DNA of 64,000 nt from positions 4,882,375 to 4,946,374 of the forward strand of contig JAKZAN010000002.1 in NCBI GenBank assembly GCA_023053545.1, in the 5' to 3' direction. The DNA is from Lepidurus packardi (taxonomy: Eukaryota > Arthropoda > Branchiopoda > Notostraca > Triopsidae). Position 1 is the first letter of the stretch; each line of letters starts with the position of its first letter. This document shows, one piece after another, positions 36,120-45,388 of this stretch. The notes beneath the pieces are model-generated. The model was not told the origin of the DNA, ran no database searches, and worked only from the letters and a program-made list of their open reading frames with translations. A program made the translations under genes and the position numbers.

Positions 36120-37679
36120 ATGCGGAATTCCGTCCCGGAAGGAAACGTTTCGATCATGGACGGTGTCGGCGTCGCAGTATCCTCGGTTTGGAAGGATTTC
36201 CTCGACAAAAGCGGTAGGTTTACACTTCTGCAGAAAGACAAAACTTTAGGAATGACACAATTCTCTATAAAAAAAGATCTATTCGCAGGAGCACTGAGCG
36301 TCGCGCTGGAGGAAGACAACAGCATGCCCGGTTTGAACCGCTACGAAGATTCGCCGTCCTGGCCCAATACTACGGAAGTAGGAGCCGTGTCCTTGACGGA
36401 ATGGGTGGACGACTCGCCGTCCTACCTGAAAGCTAGCCCGGTGTGTTCGTCTGGGAGTTGGGAGTCGCCTAAAGGTTCAGTGGTGATGGTCTCGAGTCCC
36501 CCGTCGACGGGGATAGTAGGCAGTGAAGTGATCCTCGAGAACGGCGGATTGTCCCTGGCGCCCAAGATGGAACTTTGCACTGACATTGCCGGCGACGCCG
36601 GACGCTCGCTCACGTCCTTGCCCACGATGGCGGACTTGACTGTCGTCACCGGCGACGAGCGTTACTTTGTCATGTCGGATGAACTGAACTTGTTTCCCGA
36701 CAACAAAGAATCCGAAGGAATGCTCCAAGACATTTGCAAAGAACTACAGTTGGCCCCGTCCCCAGTGCCGGCGTCACCCCCTCCTACCACCTCTTCGACC
36801 ACGACCTACACACTCCCAAACGGAACTGTGGAGATTACGTCATTTTCAAGCTCGACCAACGGTGGCAACTGTATTCTGACAGCCGCCGCCGTGGCGGACG
36901 CGGTCGCAGCCGCATCGATTGAAGATAGCGTTCCACCGGCACGCAATACACGGTCACGCCGCGGGTCGGCTCGCTCCAATCAGCATTCCATCGGTAACTC
37001 CATCTCGGCTACATTCGGCGAAGATAGCAACGACGTGTCCAGTCCGGTGCACTTCAACGTCGGCTCGGATGGACAACTCGTCTTCCAAGTGGCGGACGAA
37101 CTCGAGTTCTTTGACTCGGCCGGTGGAAGTAGTCGGCGTCACCGCAACATCTCCGAGACCAGCGACGGCTCCGAATCCTACCGACGCAAGAAACGCCGCT
37201 ACGAAGAGGAACCTTCCGCCGATCCCGCCTTGGAGAAGAGTCGCAAGAACGCCATCATTGCCAAACGCAACCGCGAGAAGAAGAAGCAACTCCTCGAAGA
37301 GCTCGAAGGACGGGTCGACCGACTTCAAGCGGATAACGAACACCTGGAATCGGATAACGGCCAACTCCGCGAACGGGTCGCGTCCCTCGAAGAGGAAGTC
37401 TACTACATGAAGAGCATCCTCGCCAACCAAAGCGCCCTAGCGGACGTCCTCGGCTCCCTGAAAACCTCCGACCTGCGCCTGTCGACCAGTTTCGAAGCTT
37501 CGCGCCCTCCTGGCAACCGCCAGCCCCGCTCCCTGCCGGCCAAAGTGTCAGGCGGCATTTGCCTCCACGTGGACGGCAAAACAATCTCGATGGAGATGTG
37601 CCACAAGTGTTCCCAGATGGCGAAAGGTGCGTCCCGTTCCAACGAATCCCGTACTCCCAAACACAAGCTTTCAGTTTAA
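36120..37679 (+). CDS. CREBZF: CREBZF (Zhangfei/SMILE)-type bZIP transcription factor
   Basis: A bZIP nuclear regulator. The basic region SRKNAIIAKRNREKKK is followed by a leucine zipper (LLEELEGRVDRLQADNEHLE and onward), then YYMKSILANQSALADVLGSL and a conserved C-terminal block GGICLHVDGKTISMEMCHKC that I recall from vertebrate CREBZF; these identify the family. The long N-terminal half is acidic and Ser/Thr/Pro-rich and may be a regulatory domain. Read straight through, the frame gives 519 residues. Positions 36214-36288 look like a 75-nt intron (GTAGGT...TTCGCAG), AT-rich in contrast to the GC-rich exons and a multiple of three; removal gives 494 residues and joins LDKSG to ALSVAL. The start could also be the second ATG (36156). 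No D/E-H-x-Y HCF-1 binding motif was seen. Alternative identity: another CREB/ATF bZIP, judged less likely. Confidence 0.86.
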   Translation: MRNSVPEGNVSIMDGVGVAVSSVWKDFLDKSGRFTLLQKDKTLGMTQFSIKKDLFAGALSVALEEDNSMPGLNRYEDSPSWPNTTEVGAVSLTEWVDDSPSYLKASPVCSSGSWESPKGSVVMVSSPPSTGIVGSEVILENGGLSLAPKMELCTDIAGDAGRSLTSLPTMADLTVVTGDERYFVMSDELNLFPDNKESEGMLQDICKELQLAPSPVPASPPPTTSSTTTYTLPNGTVEITSFSSSTNGGNCILTAAAVADAVAAASIEDSVPPARNTRSRRGSARSNQHSIGNSISATFGEDSNDVSSPVHFNVGSDGQLVFQVADELEFFDSAGGSSRRHRNISETSDGSESYRRKKRRYEEEPSADPALEKSRKNAIIAKRNREKKKQLLEELEGRVDRLQADNEHLESDNGQLRERVASLEEEVYYMKSILANQSALADVLGSLKTSDLRLSTSFEASRPPGNRQPRSLPAKVSGGICLHVDGKTISMEMCHKCSQMAKGASRSNESRTPKHKLSV

Positions 37680-38758
37680 ACAGTTATAGTATATAGTATA
37701 AAAAAAATGGCAGTAGCAAGAAAAAGTTGCAAAATTTAGAGCAATCATGTGTACATATGTGTAATTTAGTTGTAAAACTTAAAGCCTCGGCTTTGGGCTC
37801 TAGTTGAACATTTGCTCAATTATAGCTATTATGTTGTGAACTGTTGACCATTTGTTCTCTTTATGTAACCTTCTCATGAGAATTCCAGGGTTGAGAATAC
37901 CTTAATATATATATTATATACCCGGACCTCAACTTCAGTTCTTCTATTTCAGTTCTCCCAAACACGTTTTAACGCTTAACTACAAGTTTTTACCCTCTCA
38001 CATTGAAAGTTTCCGATTTTAATAGCTAACTAGGCTAGCACAATAAATTAATAGTCAACAAAGAAAAGCAAGAGGGGCCAAGTAGTCAAATGAAGTCGCG
38101 ATAGATGTCGTTGTTCGGGAAAAGGTACGCAAAAGGACTAACTTTTCTTGGGTGGGTGCAGCCAAAAGCCAAGCATTTCAAGGGGCGGGTTCAAGCAGGA
38201 TCGTGGTCTCTAAAGGAAACTCGAATCAGCAACAGACAGTAGGAGGCGCTGCTATGAAGGAATCTTCGTCCACCGTACTGGAGCGCAAGGTGCGGGAAAA
38301 AAATGGTCAGTCACAGGAGTATCTAAGCATTGGATTAGTGAAAAGCCAAAAACTCTTGCCCAACTACTTTCGCTCCATTTTAAGCCATTCACTCATTCAT
38401 ACTCAGTGCAAATTAGGCGGGGTAAAAGCAAATTTAGGAGCCATGAACGAAATTCACCGGGTCGACTAGTTTGAGAAAGTTTCCAAATCGTTTTACCGGT
38501 TCCTTATCACACCAAGGTATTTCTAGGTCATAATGACGGTATATATATACGTAGATATATATACCGATATACATATAGATTTATATATGACAACGATAAA
38601 GAAAAGTAATTAAGTCACCGAGATAGGTTCATCCGCGTAACAACGTGAGGTCTGGAAGGATCCAAACTACACATTGAATAATAGAAACAAATTTTTGACA
38701 ACTTTGGGCCTTTGCCCCGCCCCCTTGAACATGTTCCCATGTTTTACCTGCCGGGAAT
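37680..38758. other. 3' flank of CREBZF-like gene and 3' flank of pyruvate kinase
   Basis: Convergent gene ends face each other here. Contents are AT-rich, including an AT microsatellite at 37902-37920 and TATATA words at 38538-38590. An open frame at 38152-38469 (105 codons) has no recognisable domain and is probably spurious. Confidence 0.6.
38042..38047 (+). terminator. Possible polyadenylation signal of the CREBZF-like gene
   Basis: AATAAA, 363 bp beyond the stop, is the first canonical signal I see on this strand. Earlier variant signals may be used instead. Confidence 0.4.
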
Positions 38759-41700
38759 TTAGATATCTCTGTCTACGTACAAGATGCGCATGGTGTTGGT
38801 GAATCCGGCGCCTTGCTTCCAGCCAGTGATCACAATGATTGGGTCTCCCGAACGGATAAAACCACGAGATTTGCCGAAGTTGATGCCAAATTGCACGCGG
38901 CTGTCCACATCCTTTACCCAGTCTGGGTTACGGTTCTCTACAAAAATACAACACTATTACACAAACTATTCCAAGATATAAATAAAGAGATCATAATCAC
39001 AAATCAACACCAGAACATTAGGCGTTCTTAAACTAAAAACTACAAATTTATAATTTCTTTTCTTAACTCTGCAATAGAATGAAACCTTCTTTAACTTGCT
39101 GTTTGTCCATAACACGACTAAGGTCACTTCAATATTTGTTTAAAAACTCGAAAACAAGGTATACATAGGTTCTTTTGGCATGACTTTGTTCACGCTGTCA
39201 ATCTGCGCGCCATTTTTGGCTAAACAACATATCCTATTCGCAGTCCTAGTCACGTGGTTTGACTTGGATGATTATAGCCTTGGATTCAAATATGCTCTTT
39301 TCCTATTGGTTGCTTACCGTCACGCTTTCCACGTGACCGCGCCATTTTGCTTTGAAATCCTGCTTTCCTATTGGCTTACACTGCGTCATATTTTATCCTT
39401 TAATTTCATTGTTGGCTTCTGGTTGACTTGTCACCTAACTTGCATCACACTAGTAAATCCGTTAGAAAGCATCCAAATGCAACGAATTATACGTAAAAAG
39501 AAGGCTTTTCTCCCTGAAAAAGAACAAAATTGAATCTACAACTCTGATTTGATTGAAAATCTGTTGAACGCGAAGTGTTCTCCTCAAGACGTTTAAACAT
39601 AAACCGGTAATACGCATGCAAACTAGGGAATCACTCAAGAGGGGGGTACAGTAGGCATGGCCTCTGCATGCGCAGTAAATACCTGACGGTTCGAAGGTTT
39701 TCATGGCGGCTTCTGTGGGATAGGCCAGGATTTTCGATAGAAACGGAAACGAAAGTAACAAAGGCGCAATACTTAGTTACGAATGAAAAGGGTGACAACG
39801 CAAAGAAAACTAAGCCAACCAAGAAGCTCTGATGCGTTTGGTTTGCTTCTGACGGCAAGGTAATCAAACAGGATGGATAATAAGAGGAACAAGATCACTG
39901 CGCTCTCAGATATTACTAATTGACAATTTTAAAGAAATATTACCTCCGTAATGAAGGGGCAGAATGCCTCGGAACAGATGGCATTGCCTGGCAACTTGCT
40001 CTTGACGAGTTACAGCGATAATTGGGCAACGAGGACGGAATTTGGAGAGCAAGTGAGCTGTCAGACCAGTAGTTGTCAAAGTAATGATGGCAGCAGCTTG
40101 GCATTTAAACGAAGCTTCCACCGACGCGATAGCAACGGTTTGCGTCATATCAGCTGGCGTTTGAACCTTAGAAATGATAATAATAGACATGCATACAAAT
40201 TTCAAAACCAATGTCATTTTTGAAAGTGTAATAATAAGAATCTTTACCATTGAAGCGACTTCATGGAAGTGTTGTTTGTTCCACAAGGCTGCTTCGGCTT
40301 CTTTGCAGATATTAGCCATGGTACGGACGCATTCCAAAGGATAGTCTCCCTTAGCGGTTTCCCCGGACAACATTACACAATCTGCGCCGTCCAAAATGGC
40401 GTTGGCAACGTCAGAACCTTCAGCACGAGTAGGGCGGGGCTTCTTGATCATCGACTCCAACATTTGCGTGGCACAAATAACAGGTTTTCCTGCCTACGAA
40501 AGACCAAAAAAATCCTTTAAACCACTAAATTCCTTAAAAATATCAGGTAAATTACCTTGTTGCACTTGGCAATCATGGCTTTTTGGGCCAAGAATACTTT
40601 CTCGGGCGGGATTTCAATGCCCAAGTCACCGCGAGCGACCATAATACCATCGGAAGCTTCAATAATGGAATCCAAGTTGTGGACACCTTGTTGGTTCTCA
40701 ATTTTGGAGATGATCTTGATATTCTTGCCCTTTTCGCCCAAAACGGCGCGGATTTCCTCCACTCCCGCGGCGTCACGGATGAAAGACGCGAAAACCATGT
40801 CAACGCCTTGCTCTACACCAAATAGCAGATCAGCCTTGTCCTTTTCAGACACGGCAGGCAGATCCACAGGCGTGCCGGGCAAGTTTACACCCTTCTTGCT
40901 GCCCAACATCCCTCCATTCTCCACCTCGCAGACCAAATTATCGCTTCCTGGAAGACATAAAATAAACCCAATCAATCCCCCAAACCCTTAGCAACGCTGC
41001 AAGAGATAAGAAACCCACCAATTTCCTTGACGATGAGCGAAACGAGACCATCATCCACGAAAACACGACTGCCTACATGCACAACCTTGGTAATGTTCGC
41101 GTAATCCACGTAGACCAACGCAGCAGAGCACTTTTCATAGTTGGCAATATCCGTGCTAAGCACGACAGTAGCGCCTTTGTCCAACTCCACCTCGGCCGAA
41201 GCTCCCTAACAAGAATGAATTCATTTTAAATTCTCAAATTCATTGACAAAATCGGAAAAACGAATTCGAGGAAAAATTCTGAATGACTTTTCCAAAAATT
41301 TTCTATCAATTGGCACAGAAAATCAAACAATTACTTTAAACCCAAACAAAAGTACAGCTAAAAATTCTGAAAAATTCCGAAAAAAATTCTGAAAAATTCA
41401 AAAAAAAAAATCTGAAATTCTAAAAGAAAATTTAGAATTAATTATAGAAAAATAACTTACGCCTTCCAAAAACAATTACTTCAAAACCAAACAAAAGTAC
41501 AGCTAAAAATTCTGAAAAATTCCGAAAAAAATTCTGAAAAATTAAAAAAAAAAATTCTGAAATTCTAAAAGAAAATTTAGAATTAATTATAGAAAATAAG
41601 TTACGCCTTCCAAAACAATTACTTCAAAACCAAACAAAAGTACAGCTAAAAATTCTGAAAAATTCCGCAAAAAATCTGAAAAATTCTGAAATTCTAAAAG

Positions 41701-44700
41701 AAAATTTAGAATTAATTACATAAAATAACTTACGCCTTCCAATAAGCCAGTGCGGATTTCAGGGCCCTTGGTGTCCAAAGCAATAGCAACTGGGACAGTC
41801 ATATTGAGTTTTTGGCTCAAATTGGCGACTGCTTCGCGCACAGCCTTGATGGTAGCTCCATGGTAATCGTAAGTGCCATGAGAGAAGTTTAAACGAGCGA
41901 TATTCATGCCGGTTTCTATCATCTTTTCCAAGGTATCGATTTTCACGGAAGCCGGTCCAATGGTGCAAATAATTCCTGAGAGACGAACATGGGAAGCCAC
42001 TGCTCCCACATCCAAATTGCACATATGGTCCAAATGAGTGATGGTGTTTGGGTTCTTTCCATTGTGGTCCCCAGCCTGATCCTATCCAACACGCGAAACA
42101 GCAAATAAATAAAATAAAAAAATAAACCGCAAAATTATTCACTCGAAACAAACCAAAATATCTAAAAATTTAGTAATTTTTAGGGTAAAACACTTGAAAA
42201 AGACTTTGAAAAACGTCCTAAAAGCACTCGGGAGTGAGAATCAATGATAAATCAAGAATATTTGGGGTCAAGCCACGGCCACATAAGGTTTTTCTGGAGT
42301 CGTAAGCTATTTGGGAGGGATTTTTCAATCGAATTTACCGCAGATTTGTCAGCAAATGCCAAAACCATGGTGAGAGAAGATCTGGAAAAGGCTGAACGAC
42401 CTGCAACAATAGCCAACGCTTGAAAAACTGCAGGGTAGTACAATTTCGCCCTATTCTCCAGACAGTCAAACCCGATACCACGTCTTAAGCCTGATCTGAT
42501 GATCACGTGACCAATTTGAAACATAAAAGCAAGCGAAAACTCCCTGGAAAGTCGACCTTAGATGACCAATTCTACCTGAACACGACAAAGAACGTTCCCA
42601 AATGGAACTTTCGAGCATTTTTGGCGGGTTAGAGCTTGGCTCAACACCAAAAACACCGCCTTGCCCTTTAAATATATTGCCAGGCTAAAATTATAACGCA
42701 AGGGCACCTTGCCTGGGTCCACAGCGAACAAAATATACATTGCGGAATGGCCCGAGAATCTAAGAAACTTGGTCAAAATCACGAGCAAAGATTGGAAAAC
42801 CTCACTCGATCAATTATGGAGCCAAACTAACCAAAAGGAATTGACATCGTGATGTTGTATGTCCTTTAGAAAGGTGAGAAGTGTGTCGCTCTGGTCAGGT
42901 AGAAGGTACATAAGCTCCGTACGTAAGATAAATTGCACTTATAAAGACAAAGAATGTTACTAATTTCGCAAAGCAGGAAGATCGAGATGAGATATCGAAC
43001 AAAAGTTCTGGAAGTTTGCATTCCAGGGAATCTCCCTTACCACATGCCATTTGTTATGCAAACCACTTCCTATTTTAGATTTTGCAAGATTTTAAAACGA
43101 GATTTTTAATCAGATTTTACTCATAAATGTGAACCAAGGTTTGGAATGAAATACTAAAATGTAACCACTTGCGGTCTAAATGTGCAATTTCTAGAGCAAA
43201 ACCATATTAGTTAAAACAAAAGAAATTCAGAAATTCTTATAAAAATCAATAAACATGAATTTTAATTAAGATCAGTATAAATGAATATAAATTTCGCATT
43301 GTTTCCATTGAAGTTGACGTTCAATTGAACGTCACGTCAATTGAACGTCACTGACGTTCATTGACGTTCAACTGAACGTCACTCCAGATCATCTTTTCAC
43401 TCTTTATTAAACTAAAGTGCTATTTGAATGTAATTGTTTCCAATCGAGATGTTTCTCAAATCGCCCTTCTAATGAAAAATTTTTTCATTCCACGGATTTA
43501 ACCGAATAACTTAAAATCGTATTTTTCCCTATATTTTCAAACTGGACTTTAATACTAATTCACTTTAAAACATATTTATAATCGATACTAACGGTAATCA
43601 CGATTTGCATATCGTTTTTATTCAAATCGCAAATTCTATAAAAATCCATTGAATTATATACAGAAATAGACGTTTTCATTGGAGCTTCAAAACAAAGTAA
43701 TCGAAAACTTGATGTTTACTAAGAATCTGAATAAAGTTTTCCTGGAACGAGGTATGTTCGATTCCTTATCACGATTTCCAACTGTCTTTCCTTATCCTGT
43801 GCGTAGAGAACGGGCCTCTTGCAAGTATGCAAGATTTTGAAATCTTCTAAGTCAGTAAAAACTCCATAAAACGTGCAATTTGCTCACAAACTCCTCGTCT
43901 AAAGTTTAAGTACAGCATATATTAACCTTGAAAACCAGTCATGTACAACTCGTGGCTGGGCTCGTGACCGGCAAGGGCAATACCGATCAATACTTTGCTC
44001 TACTTTTCGCAACATTGCGTAAACCTTGTCCTTTCTGTGCAAAACAGCAAAACAACCCCTAGGCCTCTTAGATCTCCTTGGAGATCGTACCTAACTTCCT
44101 AAACAGTTCAAATCAAGGTATCAAATAACTGTAAATAGCTTCCCGAATATATGAATTCACTGAAATCCGAGTTTGACTGTCTGGAGAGTTCCACGCGGTT
44201 TCCAGGGGTTAAGGCTTAGGTGTGTACCCAAAAAGTTCGCTTTTAAAAGGGACAGAGGATATCCTGTGGAATTAAAAGGCGTTGTGCAGATTCACACTGC
44301 TAAGGTAGACACTGGAATCGTGACTGGAGCCCTAAGACGGGAATAATGCCGGTTTCATATCCAAGCGGGAACCTTCTAATCGACGCCGACTCAGTCACGT
44401 TCCAAAGGGCGTTCCTGTTCCCTTCTATAAAGTTTAAAGAATCCGGACAATGACAATGACGGTTGCCGGCATGTGACGTAATGGACAATGGTTCGACGCG
44501 ATTTTCGGTTGATTTTTCCCCGAATGGCCGGCTACTGTGAGACGTGAGGCATGCAGCCATGCGTAGGCATGGGCATTGCATCAGGGTTAGAGGAATAGAG
44601 GACACTGCAAGGACGATAGGGCGAACCAAAGAGCAAAATTTTTTTCCTTAAATTTGTAGCTTGGTTTTAAATCTTAAATAAATATACCTGAATAAGTACG

Positions 44701-44908
44701 AGTTTCTTATAGCTAAATGCCTTAGCGATTTAGCGAAATTCAGATGGAATTTTGGCAATGAAAATCGATAAGATTCACGGGACAAAGCAATGATGGGCTT
44801 TTCCCAATCAATAATACCAAGGAAAGATGCTTCTATAAGATTAAGTAAGTTATTAGGAAGGTTACTTACCGCTTTATCAGCAGTGCCGGTTTGGGCTTCG
44901 ACTTTCAT
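38759..44908 (-). CDS. Pyk: Pyruvate kinase
   Basis: Pyruvate kinase converts phosphoenolpyruvate and ADP to pyruvate and ATP in the last step of glycolysis. Seven exons are read on the minus strand: 44870-44908, 41734-42081, 41019-41205, 40556-40947, 40248-40493, 39944-40166 and 38759-38937. They total 1,614 nt, or 537 residues, the usual size. Catalytic landmarks are [21 protein letters not shown] and [10 protein letters not shown] in exon 2; the B domain in exon 3; [11 protein letters not shown] (catalytic Lys) and [14 protein letters not shown] (metal-binding) in exon 4; [13 protein letters not shown] (partly across the exon 4/5 join), [12 protein letters not shown] and [10 protein letters not shown] in exon 5; and [15 protein letters not shown] at the C-terminus. 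Exon 1 encodes only [13 protein letters not shown]; a 2.8-kb first intron follows, so other first exons are possible. The second intron holds a tandem array that duplicates the exon 2 splice donor. RPAP1 is head-to-head, 480 bp away. Confidence 0.98.
38938..39943. other. Last intron of pyruvate kinase, with clustered E-box and CCAAT words
   Basis: The intron contains two CACGTG E-boxes (39251-39256 and 39330-39335) and two ATTGG words, CCAAT on the gene strand (39305-39309 and 39370-39374), within 125 bp. A 117-codon open frame on the opposite strand (39180-39533) overlaps these and is very hydrophobic, but resembles no known protein. It may be an enhancer or alternative promoter, or the words may be chance. 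Confidence 0.35.
41332..41740. repeat. Tandem array with duplicated splice donor in pyruvate-kinase intron 2
   Basis: Three units share AACCAAACAAAAGTACAGC, AAAAATTCTGAAAAATTCCG, CTAAAAGAAAATTTAG and AATTAATTA. The word TACGCCTTCC occurs at 41458, 41602 and 41731; the last is the real exon 2/intron 2 junction, read GGAAGGC|GTAAGTT on the minus strand. Spacings are 144 and 129 bp. The copy at 41458 is identical across at least 18 bases including the donor; the copy at 41602 reads GTAACTT. Each unit also contains a pyrimidine-rich CTAAATTTTCTTTTAG that looks like a splice acceptor. Confidence 0.9.
42082..44869. other. First intron of pyruvate kinase (2.8 kb)
   Basis: By far the largest intron in the genes of this window. 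No conserved exon was recognised. Open frames at 42252-42788 and 44300-44629 on the minus strand have no known domain. It holds a cluster of GACGTTCA/TGAACGTC palindromes at 43315-43384. Long first introns often carry regulatory sites or alternative first exons, but I cannot show either here. Confidence 0.6.
43315..43384. repeat. Cluster of GACGTTCA palindromes
   Basis: Within 70 bp the half-site GACGTTCA or its complement TGAACGTC occurs seven times, mostly as inverted pairs joined by ATT or ACT (for example TGACGTTCAATTGAACGTCA). The block can fold into alternative hairpins, or offer repeated binding sites containing the ACGTCA/TGACGT CRE-like core. Confidence 0.8.
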
Positions 44909-45388
44909 GATGAGATAGTATGGGAAATTTAAGTGTGAACACTGTTAAAAATTGGAATTCAGGAGAAACGTCACCCGACCGTCCAACAAAGCCGGAGAAT
45001 GTCGATAAAAGTCGGCTGCTGTGCTAAGCAGCTGGCGTTTTTAGGGATTTCAACGCTACCTTGTGAGTTGCGCGAGAAGATGCGGATGAAAGGCGAACCG
45101 GGAAACTGTCTGCGTAACGCTGTGCTCATTAATTTCCGTTATTTGTTTAAGTTAACAACAGTTTACGTTATTTTCTCTTAGTGGTATCTCCCTTAAAGCT
45201 ATTGGAGATTCATTTGATACTATGGTTTTCATTACCGTGCAGTATTGAAAGCTTCTACGTTTACGAAAGCAGTTCGTGTTTTATGTTTAGCGATTCGCTT
45301 GCGTGAATACAATTTGCTTTTATCTTAAAAAGATAGATGACTCTAATGTTTGGTTTATTTGTATTATTGTTTTTACAAAATTGGCGGC
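44909..45388. promoter_or_regulatory. Divergent promoter region of pyruvate kinase and RPAP1
   Basis: The two start codons are 480 bp apart on opposite strands. The gap has no recognisable exon. A 60-codon frame at 44999-45181 is probably spurious. Confidence 0.5.

Noticed and set aside
36120..37679. Identification of the bZIP gene as XBP1
   Set aside because: The C-terminal GGICLHVDG block and the sequence after the zipper fit CREBZF, and no IRE1-type twin stem-loop after the zipper was recognised.
39180..39533. 117-codon hydrophobic frame opposite pyruvate kinase intron 6
   Set aside because: Lies wholly in an intron, is built from repeated CCTATTGG-type words and matches no membrane-protein family that I know.
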